Positions 8,374 through 16,775 are shown, numbered from the stretch's first letter. The stretch: 53,255 bases of DNA from an uncultured Lachnospiraceae bacterium (GCA_945868435.1 CAMBLG010000016.1:1-53255); one strand, 5' to 3'. Notes: a model not told the origin generated them from the letters alone. Translations and numbers: made by a program.

Positions 8374-8570
8374 GTTACTATTTGCAGTCCTCCACCCACA
8401 TGCGCACTCGTCGCCTCTTCGAGGCTCCAGTCCCGCTCCTTATGGAGCTAAGACTGCTTATGTGTGTGGAGTTCCTGCTTCGCAGGCTTGATAAGGATTC
8501 ATAGACAGTCTCTTACATGCGAGCATGACGAGTCTGTCTATGAATCCATATCGGCTGTGAATAGTAACTA
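8374..8570. repeat. Dispersed 197-bp structured repeat, copy B
   Basis: Second full copy of the element at 800-996. The ends are GTTACTATTTGCAG and CGGCTGTGAATAGTAAC, an imperfect inverted repeat. Stems are preserved where bases differ from copy A: GGATTCATAGACAG/CTGTCTATGAATCC is perfect here but has a G-U pair in copy A, and the GCTCC/GGAGC loop changes. It lies between the tandem repeat and the metal-efflux promoter. Confidence 0.8.
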
Positions 8571-8597
8571 AGAAAGAAAAATAGTATGAGAAAACAG

Positions 8598-8658
8598 TTG
8601 ACAATGGAAGCGCGCATGCTATAATAAAAACAAACATATGAATAATTGTTCATATGTT
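8598..8658 (+). promoter_or_regulatory. Metal-efflux promoter with ArsR/SmtB operator
   Basis: TTGACA (8598-8603), a 16-bp spacer and TATAAT (8620-8625). At the expected transcript start lies the inverted repeat AACATATGAA-N6-TTCATATGTT (8633-8658), which closely fits the ATATGAA/TTCATAT operators of SmtB/CzrA-type repressors. The ArsR-family gene at 11112 is the probable ligand-controlled repressor. Confidence 0.8.
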
Positions 8659-8768
8659 AAGGCGAAAATAAAGCAACAGATGAAGCGGAAGCAATGTATA
8701 TTGCTGAACGTAGTCCCAAACTGTAAAATGCAATAGGTAAGCGGAAATGCCGCGGAAAGGATTCAGTT

Positions 8769-8987
8769 ATGAAGAAGACATATAAGATTGAAGTGGATTG
8801 TGCAAACTGTGCCAACAAGATGGAAGAGGCAGCGAAGAACACTGCCGGTGTTAAGGATGCAACTGTGAATTTTATGACACTGAAGATGAGTGTGGAATTT
8901 GAGGATGGTGCGGATGTAGCTGCTGTCATGAAGGACGTGCAGAAGAACTGTAAGAAGGTTGAGGACGATTGTGAGATTTATTTATAA
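8769..8987 (+). CDS. HMA-domain metal-binding protein
   Basis: 72 residues forming a single heavy-metal-associated ferredoxin-like domain. The metal motif is CANC (C11, C14), preceded by the usual beta strand KTYKIEVD, with a second strand pair VNFMTLKMSVEF. Such small proteins bind Zn, Cd or Cu and pass it to P1B ATPases. It is the first gene behind the ArsR-type operator, and the ATPase that follows has no HMA domain of its own, so this protein looks like the detached N-terminal domain of that pump. Confidence 0.88.
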   Translation: MKKTYKIEVDCANCANKMEEAAKNTAGVKDATVNFMTLKMSVEFEDGADVAAVMKDVQKNCKKVEDDCEIYL

Positions 8988-9023
8988 ATACGAGTGGTAG
9001 TCCATAAATTGAGGAATGAGATT

Positions 9024-10949
9024 ATGAATAAAAAGCAGAAAAAGGTATTGATACGAATTATTGTGGCAGCAGTTCTCGTTGCCGTGCTGTGGATCATCGA
9101 AGAACAGGTGGAGCTGGCAAATTGGCTTTCTTTCCTATTGTATCTGGTTCCATATCTGGTTATTGGCTATGACATATTGAAAAAGGCGATAAAAGGCATC
9201 TGTAACCGTCAGGTATTCGATGAGAATTTTCTGATGGCGGTGGCAACCGTGGGTGCCATGCTCCTGGGGGATTACCGGGAAGGCGTCGCCGTTATGCTGT
9301 TCTACCAGATTGGAGAACTGTTTCAGAGCTATGCGGTGGGTAAGAGCCGCCGGAACATTACCGAGCTTATGGATATCCGCCCGGACTATGCCAACATAGA
9401 GAAGGACGGAAAGCTGGAGCGCGTGGATCCGGATGAAGTGGCGGTCGGCAGTGTCATTATCGTGCAGCCGGGCGAGAAGGTTCCGATTGACGGAGTGGTT
9501 GTGGAGGGAAGCTCCACTTTGAATACTGCGGCTCTGACCGGGGAGAGTGTTCCGCGGGATGTAAAGGCAGGAGAAGAAATCATCAGCGGATGCATCAATC
9601 TGTCCGGCGTACTTAAGATTCAGACCACAAGGGAATTCGGGGAGTCTACGGTATCCAAAATTCTGGATCTGGTGGAAAATGCGAGCTCTAAGAAATCCCG
9701 CTCTGAGAATTTTATTTCCCGATTTGCGCGTTACTACACACCGGCTGTCTGCTACGGAGCGCTGGCGCTGGCCATTCTGCCGCCGGTTGTGCGGATGCTT
9801 TTTATGGGGCTTTCGCCGCAGTGGGGCGATTGGATTTATCGCGCGTTGACCTTTCTTGTGATCAGTTGTCCATGTGCGCTGGTAATCAGCATTCCTCTGA
9901 GCTTCTTTGCTGGAATCGGAGGGGCCAGCAATCAGGGGATTCTGGTGAAGGGCTCCAATTATCTGGAAGCGCTTGCAAGTACAAAGTATGTGGTATTTGA
10001 TAAGACCGGAACCATTACAGAGGGCGTGTTTGAAGTGACAGGTGTTCATGAGGATGAGCACTGTAAAAATGCAGAGCCATCTGCGTACACGGAGGAACAG
10101 CGGCTGCTCATTACCTATACGGCGTTGGCAGAGTGTCACAGCACACATCCCATCAGCCATAGTCTGAAACGTGCATATATGCAGCTCGCCGGGCAGGAAC
10201 CGGACATGGAGCGTGTCTCCGATGTGGAAGAAATCAGCGGCCACGGCGTGACTGCAAAGGTGGACGGACATACGGTAGCTGCAGGTAATGGCAAGCTTAT
10301 GAAGCGCATGGGCGTGGACTATTCGGAATGTAAGGGAACCGGAACAGTGGTGCATCTGGCAATCGATGGTGCCTATGCCGGTCATATTCTGATTTCGGAT
10401 AGAGTAAAGGCGAATGCCAAGACGGCCATGGAAGCCTTGCACCGTGCAGGTGTGAAGAAGACGGTCATGCTGACCGGCGACGCCAAAGCAGTGGCGGAGC
10501 AGGTTGCCGCAGAGGTCGGAATCGAAGAAGTGCACAGTGAACTGCTTCCGGCGGATAAGGTAACGGAAGTGGAACAGCTGCTATCCCGCAAGAAGGATAG
10601 GGAAAACTTAGCCTTTGTGGGAGATGGTATCAACGATGCGCCGGTTCTCACGAGAGCAGACATCGGTATCGCTATGGGTGCCATGGGGGCCGATGCGGCC
10701 ATCGAGGCAGCGGATGTTGTGCTCATGGATGATGATCCGTCCAAGATTGCCAAGGCAATCCGGATTGCGAAAAAATGCATGCGCATTGTTTATGAGAACA
10801 TTTATTTCGCCATCGGCATCAAACTTATCTGTCTTCTTTTGGGAGCCGTGGGTATCGCCAATATGTGGGTTGCCATCTTTGCGGATGTGGGAGTCATGGT
10901 CATTGCGGCGCTGAACGCGATCCGCGTCCTGTTTGTGAAGAAACTGTAA
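9024..10949 (+). CDS. Zn/Cd-type P1B ATPase (ZntA/CadA-like)
   Basis: 642 residues with the heavy-metal P-type ATPase layout: two N-terminal helices, actuator loop with LTGESVP, the transmembrane SCPCALV metal site (C282-P-C284), phosphorylated aspartate D326 in DKTGT, the HP locus THPISHS, GDGINDAPVL hinge and a late helix with FADVGV. The Asp-containing last helix fits class 1B-2 pumps that export Zn(II), Cd(II) and Pb(II). No HMA domain is fused. The start at 9024 follows GAGGAATGAG; a GTG at 8994 is less likely. It lies 36 bp after the HMA gene. Confidence 0.92.
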   Translation: MNKKQKKVLIRIIVAAVLVAVLWIIEEQVELANWLSFLLYLVPYLVIGYDILKKAIKGICNRQVFDENFLMAVATVGAMLLGDYREGVAVMLFYQIGELFQSYAVGKSRRNITELMDIRPDYANIEKDGKLERVDPDEVAVGSVIIVQPGEKVPIDGVVVEGSSTLNTAALTGESVPRDVKAGEEIISGCINLSGVLKIQTTREFGESTVSKILDLVENASSKKSRSENFISRFARYYTPAVCYGALALAILPPVVRMLFMGLSPQWGDWIYRALTFLVISCPCALVISIPLSFFAGIGGASNQGILVKGSNYLEALASTKYVVFDKTGTITEGVFEVTGVHEDEHCKNAEPSAYTEEQRLLITYTALAECHSTHPISHSLKRAYMQLAGQEPDMERVSDVEEISGHGVTAKVDGHTVAAGNGKLMKRMGVDYSECKGTGTVVHLAIDGAYAGHILISDRVKANAKTAMEALHRAGVKKTVMLTGDAKAVAEQVAAEVGIEEVHSELLPADKVTEVEQLLSRKKDRENLAFVGDGINDAPVLTRADIGIAMGAMGADAAIEAADVVLMDDDPSKIAKAIRIAKKCMRIVYENIYFAIGIKLICLLLGAVGIANMWVAIFADVGVMVIAALNAIRVLFVKKL

Positions 10950-11111
10950 TTGGGTTTGAAGGGGATTCTTGCATGTGTTGTATGTAAGGCTGGGCACAGT
11001 AACAATGACCTTCTCGCTCAGAGTGGTGTAGGACCGGTTCAGATGAAAGAAGTTCAAAGGCTGAGCGTTTATGAGGATTATGGAGTAGTCACAAAAAGAA
11101 AGGACATACAT

Positions 11112-11480
11112 ATGAAACACGATTATACAGACGTAGAATGTTGCAGCGAAACCTGTATCCATCAGGATCTTGTGAAGATCGTCAACGATACCATGCCGGA
11201 CGAGACAGAACTGTACGACTTGGCGGAGCTGTTCAAGGTGTTTGGAGATTCCACAAGAATCCGTATTCTCTTCGTTCTCTTCGAGGCGGAGGTGTGCGTG
11301 TGCGATCTGGCGGAGACGCTGCATATGACACAGTCGGCAATCTCCCACCAGCTGCGCATTTTAAAGCAGAATAAACTGGTGAAGAGCCGCAGGGAAGGGA
11401 AATCCATTTTTTATTCGCTGGCAGACGACCATGTACGCTCCATAATTGCACAGGGGCGGGAACATATTGAAGAGGATTAG
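11112..11480 (+). CDS. ArsR/SmtB-family metal-responsive repressor
   Basis: 122 residues with a winged helix-turn-helix (DSTRIRILFVLFEAEVCVCDLAETL, then MTQSAISHQLRILK). Candidate metal ligands are the N-terminal cysteines (ECCSETC), the CVC pair in helix alpha-3, and D/H/H/E residues in the last helix (DDHVRSIIAQGREHIEED). The protein therefore carries elements of both the CadC-type (alpha3N) and CzrA-type (alpha5) sites. It probably represses the promoter at 8598 until Zn or Cd binds. AAAGGA precedes the ATG. The 162 bp between the ATPase and this gene are noncoding. Confidence 0.88.
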   Translation: MKHDYTDVECCSETCIHQDLVKIVNDTMPDETELYDLAELFKVFGDSTRIRILFVLFEAEVCVCDLAETLHMTQSAISHQLRILKQNKLVKSRREGKSIFYSLADDHVRSIIAQGREHIEED

Positions 11481-11490
11481 GCCTCATTTA

Positions 11491-11533
11491 TTAAGATTCG
11501 GATATGATTTATATTCGAATCTTAATTATTGTT
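11491..11533 (+). terminator. Terminator after the ArsR gene
   Basis: Perfect 10-bp stem TTAAGATTCG/CGAATCTTAA (11491-11500 with 11516-11525), followed by TTATTGTTT. Confidence 0.7.
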
Positions 11534-11654
11534 TAAAATTAGCGAAAGAAACGCATTTTTCAAAATTCTTGCGCTATAATGTGTATCAGCAAAGAGATTG
11601 TACAGTACATATCTCTGGAGTAAATGGCAAAGAGAAAGGGAAAGGATGAGAAAA

Positions 11655-12950
11655 ATGGAAACGAGCGAAACAAAAGAGACCATGGCAGAACAGCCATTGG
11701 AGCAGAAGACACCTAAGAAGAAAAAGAAAGGAAAAGGTGTGCTGTGGGCGATCGTCGCCGTGATATTGCTCCTGGGTGTAGGTGGCAGTACCGCGTTGTC
11801 TGCGTTTACACTGTTTACGTTGAAGGATTTTATTGTCAGTCAGGAGGAAGAGGAGAATCCTGAGACAACGGAGGATTATGTAACGATTGCGGAACAGTAT
11901 GAGATCCGGCCTACTACGGAGATATCCGATGCATATAAGTCCGGGGACACTTCGGAACTTACGGATAAACAGAAGGAAACGTTAGACATGGCATCGGCCG
12001 CGCTTCAGGAAATGAATATTACGGATGACATGACTGACTTCGAGAAGGAAAAGGCGGTATATGACTGGATGACAACTTCCCTGCAGCAGGACCGCGGTGC
12101 GCTTACGGTTATTCCAAGTACACAGGAGGATTGTGACAATCCATACGGTGTACTGAAGTATCACAACGCCGTTTGCGTTGGATATGCAACCACCTTCCGC
12201 ATGTTCATGCAGATGCTGGACATTGAGTGTATGGTGGAGCACAACACGGAGAAGTGGCATTCCTGGGATCTGGTGAAGCTGGACGGCGACTGGTACATAA
12301 CGGATATTTATTCCGATGCAGGCAACAACAATTATGCGCATTTTAACATGACGGATGCCATGTGGGGACAGCAGCAGAACTGGGATCATGATTATTTCCC
12401 GGCAGCCAATTCTCTGAAATACAATATGGCATATCGCAACAAGGTCGAGGTGGATGATATATACGGAATTGTGACAGCGATGCGTGAGGCGATGGATAAG
12501 CAGGAAGGTTCCCTTATGATCAGTTTTAAAGAGGAGATCACAGACGAAAAGGCCCAGATTGCCAATACCATTACAACTACGATAGACAACGCATTGATGG
12601 CCGGAGGCTACAAGGATATGCCATATTGCCTGAATACATGGAACTGGATTCAGGATCCGGAGGATGACAGATATCTGTTCTGTGTATACATGGGTGAATA
12701 CAATTCAGACCAGAATGCAAGTGCAAATCTGTCTGAGGAAGAGATGCAGAAGATTCAGGAGATGGTAAATAAAGCATTTGAAGATCTGACGCCTTCCGGA
12801 ATGGGTGGCATGGAAGGATCAGGTGGCATGGAAGGATCAGGTGGCATGGAAGGACTGGAAGGCATGGAAAGTACCGAGACCATGGAAAATACCGAGACCA
12901 TGGAAAATGTGGAAGTCAATGTGGATGAAAGCGTGTACAATGATATCTGA
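11655..12950 (+). CDS. Membrane-anchored transglutaminase-like protein
   Basis: 431 residues: a lysine-rich cytoplasmic tail, one transmembrane segment (about residues 30-55), an acidic linker, then a transglutaminase-like domain with the triad C174 (AVCVGYA), H202 (WHSWDLV) and D217 (YITDIYSD). The C terminus holds Met/Gly repeats (GGMEGSGGMEG and ESTETMENTETMEN). Such domains act as extracellular proteases or cross-linking enzymes. The start at 11655 is set by AAAGGA eight bases upstream; earlier Met codons lack spacing. The DUF4358 lipoprotein gene follows 65 bp after the stop. The substrate is unknown. Confidence 0.85.
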   Translation: METSETKETMAEQPLEQKTPKKKKKGKGVLWAIVAVILLLGVGGSTALSAFTLFTLKDFIVSQEEEENPETTEDYVTIAEQYEIRPTTEISDAYKSGDTSELTDKQKETLDMASAALQEMNITDDMTDFEKEKAVYDWMTTSLQQDRGALTVIPSTQEDCDNPYGVLKYHNAVCVGYATTFRMFMQMLDIECMVEHNTEKWHSWDLVKLDGDWYITDIYSDAGNNNYAHFNMTDAMWGQQQNWDHDYFPAANSLKYNMAYRNKVEVDDIYGIVTAMREAMDKQEGSLMISFKEEITDEKAQIANTITTTIDNALMAGGYKDMPYCLNTWNWIQDPEDDRYLFCVYMGEYNSDQNASANLSEEEMQKIQEMVNKAFEDLTPSGMGGMEGSGGMEGSGGMEGLEGMESTETMENTETMENVEVNVDESVYNDI

Positions 12951-13015
12951 TACGCAAGACGAAGAAAGCATAGAGAGCAAATGGACAGTACCTGAGGGTT
13001 AAGGTGAGTGATGTT

Positions 13016-13507
13016 ATGAAAAAATTTCTTAGTAAGCTGTTGGTGATCGTTGCAATGATTACCTGTGGATGTGGGAGCAGCCGGAATACAGAGATCGTCA
13101 GCATGTATGATCTGCGCGTGGCCATGGAGGCGGCGGATGACAGCCTTCCTTCCATGCTGAATGCCAGCAGTGCTGAGGAGAATGCAGAGGAGAACTTTAA
13201 GAATATTTCAGATCTGGATTACAGCAAGGTGGACAGCTATTTTGTCAGCTATTCGGAGGAAGGGCTGGCAGATGAGATTGCAGTGATTGCAGTGAAGGAT
13301 CCGCAGGATGTGAAGGAGGCCAAGGAGAGCTTGGAAGATCACAGGGATGACCGGTATAAGCTGTTGGAGCAGTATGAGCCGGAGGAGGTAAAGCGCATTG
13401 AGGACGGAATCGTTTTTTCCACCGGTTCCTACGCGGTACTCATTATATGTGATGATCCAGGTGCTGTGAGGGCTGCCTTTGAGGACGCAGTCAGCGGAGA
13501 AGAATAG
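13016..13507 (+). CDS. DUF4358-type lipoprotein
   Basis: 163 residues with a hydrophobic N-terminal segment ending in a Cys-containing lipobox-like stretch (MITCGCGSS), so probably a lipoprotein, although the box is imperfect. The rest matches the DUF4358 pattern common in Clostridia: short repeats of charged helices and EEVKRIEDGIVFSTGSYAVLIICDD near the end. The start at 13016 follows AAGGTGAG. It lies in the same direction as the transglutaminase-like gene and is closed by a terminator at 13520. Function unknown. Confidence 0.75.
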   Translation: MKKFLSKLLVIVAMITCGCGSSRNTEIVSMYDLRVAMEAADDSLPSMLNASSAEENAEENFKNISDLDYSKVDSYFVSYSEEGLADEIAVIAVKDPQDVKEAKESLEDHRDDRYKLLEQYEPEEVKRIEDGIVFSTGSYAVLIICDDPGAVRAAFEDAVSGEE

Positions 13508-13519
13508 AGGAAATGAGAA

Positions 13520-13557
13520 GAGGGACTGTTGCTTAAGTTGCAACGGTCTCTCTTTTT
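13520..13557 (+). terminator. Terminator after the DUF4358 gene
   Basis: Stem GAGGGACTGTTGC against GCAACGGTCTCTC with a short TTAAGTT loop, followed by TTTTTG. Confidence 0.8.
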
Positions 13558-13628
13558 GTATTGTCGTCCTGTGTATATTTTGCGCACATCTTTGAGAGAG
13601 ATTTATACATCCTTATGGTAGATTCATA

Positions 13629-13657
13629 TTGACCTTTATTATAGAATGATGTAAAAT
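13629..13657 (+). promoter_or_regulatory. Promoter of the arabinan-degradation unit
   Basis: TTGACC (13629-13634), exactly 17 bp, TAAAAT (13652-13657), about 44 bp before the fragment that precedes GH43. Confidence 0.6.
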
Positions 13658-13700
13658 GATTTAATAAAAGCTGAAATAAAAGAATTCTATTGGAGGGAAT

Positions 13701-13973
13701 ATGGGGACAATCACGGATGTGGCCGCCAGTGTGTGGGAGCGCATTTTTGATTTTGGAGACGGGCAGATGGAACCCTATCTGTTTCTGACCCGGGGCATGC
13801 GGAGCGTTCTTACCGCAGATGAGGCGCTGTGGCATACACCGAACGTGAATACAGCGGAGGAGGAACCGGTAACACCGGAGAAACGGACACTTTCTGTAGA
13901 GAAGAATGCTGTGGAGCTTACGCTTCCGGCTTATTCCGTCAATGTGATTAAGATGAGAAGGAGAGGACTATGA
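13701..13973 (+). pseudogene. C-terminal fragment of a GH51-like arabinofuranosidase
   Basis: 90 codons. The last part (SVEKNAVELTLPAYSVNVIKM) resembles the C-terminal beta-sandwich of GH51 alpha-L-arabinofuranosidases, which end in an LPxYSxNVI-type strand. The catalytic TIM barrel is absent, so it cannot be an active enzyme. It keeps an ATG with a GGAGG site and ends in an ATGA overlap with the GH43 gene, so it may now act mainly as a leader cistron. The match is from pattern recognition only; a different beta-sandwich origin is possible. Confidence 0.55.
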
Positions 13974-15541
13974 AGAAGGGTGCAAAAATCGGAATTGCCG
14001 TGACGGCAATTATAGTTGTGGCAGGAGGGGTGACCGCAGGGCTTTTTGCGGGAGGTGTTATTGGTGAGAAGCCCAGCGGAGATTATGAGGTGAGCTATGA
14101 AGGAATCGAGACCGGAACTGTCAATGCGCGTGTCTCTGTTCATGATCCGTCCATCATTGAGGTGGATGGAAAGTTCTACATCTTTGGCTCGCATATGAGT
14201 GCAGCCAGCACGGAAGATCTCCGGACCTGGACCGGAATCGGCAATGGATATTCGGCAAGTAATGCGGTATACGCGGACTTGACGGATGCCAACATCGCCG
14301 CTGGAGAATATGCATACGCAGGTGCCAAAGACAGCCTGATTCCTACGGATGACGGCGGGTATCATGTATGGGCACCGGATGTGATCTACAATGAGGCGCA
14401 GGGGCTGTATTATATGTATTACTGTACTTCCTCCACATGGAATGCTTCGAATCTCTGCTATGCCACCTCTGAGACGATAGAGGGACCGTACACCTGGAAG
14501 GGCGCGTTGATTTACTCCGGTTTTACATCAGAAACCATAAGCGGAACCGATGTGCTGGATTATGTCAGCGAAGATTACGCCATGGAAAATTATGTGACAA
14601 TCGGCAATGAATACAATTACGAGGACTATCCCAATGCCATTGACCCCACCGTGTTCTACGATGGAGAAGGCCGGATGTGGATGGTGTATGGCTCTTGGTC
14701 CGGCGGTATCTTTATTCTGGAGCTGGATCCTGAGACCGGTCTTGTCATTCATCCCGAGGCAGATCCGGAGAACAATGTGGACCCATACTTTGGAAAACGC
14801 CTGCTGGGCGGTGGACACAAATCCATCGAGGGACCATACATTCTCTACGATGAGGAGAGCGGCTATTACTATTTGTATGTATCTTATGGTGCGCTGACCA
14901 GCAACGGTGGTTATCAGATTCGTGTGTTCCGTTCCGACAAGCCGGACGGTGAGTACGTGGATATGAAGGGACAGTATCCGACCGAGGGACTGAATCATGC
15001 ATACTACGGGTTAAAGCTTTCCGGCAACTACTTCCTGCCGAGCCTGAAGCAGGCATACATGGCGACGGGACACAATTCCGCAATCATTGCCAGCGACGGC
15101 AAGCGCTATATCTGCTATCATACCCGCTTTGACGACGGGATGGAGAACCATTCTCCGCGAGTAAAGCAGTACTTCCTGAATGAGGAGGGCTGGCCTTGCA
15201 TGCTGCCCTATGCGACAGACGGTGAGACTATTTCCGAGAGTGGATATGACAAGTCGCAGGTCATCGGCACGTACTACATGATCAATCAGGGAATGGAGAT
15301 CGATAATGCGATTGCCGAGCCGTTTATGGTAGAACTGACCAAGGGCGGAAAGGTATTCGGAGACGGAATCGAGGGTACCTGGAGCATGAAGAACGGAACC
15401 TGCTATATGCGGCTGATCTACGATGAAGTGGAGTACAGCGGTGTGTTCTGTGAGATGAAGGATGAGGCGGGAACAAACGTCATGACCTTCTCGGCAGTCG
15501 GCAATAATGAAAGCATCTGGGGTGTGAAGTATGAGCAGTAA
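13970..15541 (+). CDS. GH43 arabinan-degrading glycoside hydrolase
   Basis: 523 residues: an N-terminal signal or anchor helix (about residues 5-30), then a five-bladed GH43 beta-propeller with catalytic base D59 (VHDPSI), pKa-setting D225 (NAIDPTVFYD) and catalytic acid E287 (KSIEGPYI). A C-terminal beta domain (about 430-523) is typical of endo-1,5-alpha-L-arabinanases. It would cut arabinan from plant pectin outside the cell. AGGAGAGGA precedes the ATG, which overlaps the upstream fragment. GH43 also holds xylosidases, so the exact substrate is inferred from the domain layout and the GH51 remnant. Confidence 0.88.
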   Translation: MKKGAKIGIAVTAIIVVAGGVTAGLFAGGVIGEKPSGDYEVSYEGIETGTVNARVSVHDPSIIEVDGKFYIFGSHMSAASTEDLRTWTGIGNGYSASNAVYADLTDANIAAGEYAYAGAKDSLIPTDDGGYHVWAPDVIYNEAQGLYYMYYCTSSTWNASNLCYATSETIEGPYTWKGALIYSGFTSETISGTDVLDYVSEDYAMENYVTIGNEYNYEDYPNAIDPTVFYDGEGRMWMVYGSWSGGIFILELDPETGLVIHPEADPENNVDPYFGKRLLGGGHKSIEGPYILYDEESGYYYLYVSYGALTSNGGYQIRVFRSDKPDGEYVDMKGQYPTEGLNHAYYGLKLSGNYFLPSLKQAYMATGHNSAIIASDGKRYICYHTRFDDGMENHSPRVKQYFLNEEGWPCMLPYATDGETISESGYDKSQVIGTYYMINQGMEIDNAIAEPFMVELTKGGKVFGDGIEGTWSMKNGTCYMRLIYDEVEYSGVFCEMKDEAGTNVMTFSAVGNNESIWGVKYEQ

Positions 15542-15782
15542 AGAGAACGGCGGAATTAATCGAAAACGCGTGGAGGATGTAGTAAAGAGTCTTCTGCAAT
15601 GGCTTGTAGTGTCCTGTCTGGGTTTTGCATACTGGCTGGCAGTGCTGCTTCTTCTGTCCCTGTTTTTGAACGGAGTATGGCATGTTGCGTTTGAGCAGTT
15701 GCTGACTTACAGCATCGTGCTGGCGGTCATTACTTCAGTGGGGTATGCAATCGTTATGATTCGGAGAAAGTTCGCCCACTGA
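15531..15782 (+). CDS. Small two-helix membrane protein
   Basis: 83 residues, family not recognised. A basic N-terminal stretch (KRVEDVVK) precedes two hydrophobic segments, at about residues 22-46 and 55-76, and the end is basic (RRKFAH), so both ends are probably cytoplasmic. It overlaps the GH43 stop by 11 bp, so the two genes are likely translated together. It may be an accessory membrane subunit, but nothing in the sequence states a role. Confidence 0.6.
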   Translation: MSSKENGGINRKRVEDVVKSLLQWLVVSCLGFAYWLAVLLLLSLFLNGVWHVAFEQLLTYSIVLAVITSVGYAIVMIRRKFAH

Positions 15783-15783
15783 T

Positions 15784-15830
15784 TTTACATTTCATACTCA
15801 AATTTTACATGATTTATACATATACAATCA
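15784..15830. promoter_or_regulatory. 11-bp-phased TTTACAT-like repeats
   Basis: TTTACAT, TACTCA, TACATG and TACATA motifs recur about every 11 bp. The phasing resembles direct-repeat response-regulator boxes (for example PhoP). No clear promoter follows before the terminator at 15846. Confidence 0.25.
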
Positions 15831-15845
15831 CATAGAGTTTACAGG

Positions 15846-15884
15846 AATCGTCTACCATATAAACCATTGGTAGACGATTTTTCT
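15846..15884 (+). terminator. Terminator after the GH43 unit
   Basis: Stem ATCGTCTACCA/TGGTAGACGAT with a short loop, followed by TTTTTCT. Confidence 0.8.
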
Positions 15885-15892
15885 GTTTCCAG

Positions 15893-16061
15893 ATTCCGCA
15901 GCCGTTATCATATTTTGTTCAAGTCAGAATCGAGTTTGTACCAGAAACGATTCCGGATAGACAATGGTAATTTGTTACATTTACGCTGTTTACTTGTTGC
16001 AATGGAACTCTGGTACAGTCGATTCTTCGACTTTCACAAAACAGATAAGTGTCTGCGGAAT
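15893..16061. repeat. Imperfect fold-back of about 170 bp upstream of the alarmone synthetase gene
   Basis: The outer arms ATTCCGCAG/CTGCGGAAT and inner arms around AGAATCGA...GTACCAGA against TCTGGTAC...TCGATTCT pair across the whole region, with TTATC/GATAA and GTC/GAC blocks between them. It has the same size class as the 168-bp palindrome at 993-1160, although the sequences differ. It could be a decayed fold-back transposon or a leader structure of the next gene. Confidence 0.6.
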
Positions 16062-16095
16062 TAAGTAAATAGAAACATACATGAAGGGTAAGCAT

Positions 16096-16737
16096 ATGGG
16101 AAAATTCGATACAGAAGATAAAATAGAGCAGGTTAGAAAAGAATGGCAAAATGCCGACTTTCAGGAAGTGCACCGCCTGGCGCGGGAGAAGGTCCTGAGG
16201 AATCTCAGAGAACTCAACGGATTCTACATTGTCAAGACCGGACACGGCTTCGTGCGCTTCGTGGAAGAACGTATGAAGACACCGGAGAGCATTTGCGGAA
16301 AGCTGGAGCGCAAGGGCTATGACATGGATTTTGAGACGGCGGTAGAAGAACTGAATGACATATCCGGAGTGCGTTGTATCTGTCACAGCGTCAAGGAAAT
16401 CTACTGGATTGCGCGCCAGATTGGAAAAGACGATCGGTTTGAGGTCCTGAAGGTAAAGGATTATGTCCGAAAACCAAAGAAGAATGGGTATGAGAGTTAT
16501 CATATCATCATGAACGTACCGGTCAAGCGTGGAAAGAAAGAAGAAGCTGTCCGTGTGGAACTGCAGTTGCGCACATTGATTATGGATGCGTGGGCAAGCA
16601 TGGATAATCGAATCTGCTATAAAAAGGGAGAGACCGTGCCGCCACAGGTACAAAGGCAGATCGAAAAATACGCCAAGATTGGGCGGCACCTCGACAAACT
16701 GATCGAGCGGGGAATGGAAGCTGCATCCGGTCAGTGA
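16096..16737 (+). CDS. Small alarmone synthetase (RelA/SpoT domain)
   Basis: 213 residues containing only the synthetase domain: no HD hydrolase, TGS or ACT parts. The motif KPKKNGYESYHII is the substrate loop seen in RelA/YjbM-type enzymes, and VELQLRTLIMDAWAS is the conserved segment that follows. It transfers pyrophosphate from ATP to GDP or GTP to give (p)ppGpp. The start at 16096 is preferred because AAGGG lies upstream; a Met five codons earlier lacks a site. The expected tetramer-forming tail is short. A fold-back structure occupies its leader. Confidence 0.88.
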   Translation: MGKFDTEDKIEQVRKEWQNADFQEVHRLAREKVLRNLRELNGFYIVKTGHGFVRFVEERMKTPESICGKLERKGYDMDFETAVEELNDISGVRCICHSVKEIYWIARQIGKDDRFEVLKVKDYVRKPKKNGYESYHIIMNVPVKRGKKEEAVRVELQLRTLIMDAWASMDNRICYKKGETVPPQVQRQIEKYAKIGRHLDKLIERGMEAASGQ

Positions 16738-16746
16738 TATTGCTTC

Positions 16747-16775
16747 TTGAGAACTGAGTTGATTTCTTTTATAAT
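16747..16775 (+). promoter_or_regulatory. Promoter of the polysaccharide deacetylase gene
   Basis: TTGAGA (16747-16752), 17-bp spacer, TATAAT (16770-16775); the gene starts about 120 bp downstream. Confidence 0.65.

Noticed and set aside
8241..8504. Frame of 87 codons running through the tandem repeat into copy B of the dispersed repeat
   Set aside because: The unit length is not a multiple of three, so the frame is not kept between units, and it ends in the noncoding repeat.
9135..10535. A 466-codon open frame antisense to the P1B ATPase gene
   Set aside because: It mirrors a clearly conserved ATPase, has no ribosome site and a composition (His/Cys/Arg-rich) typical of antisense frames.
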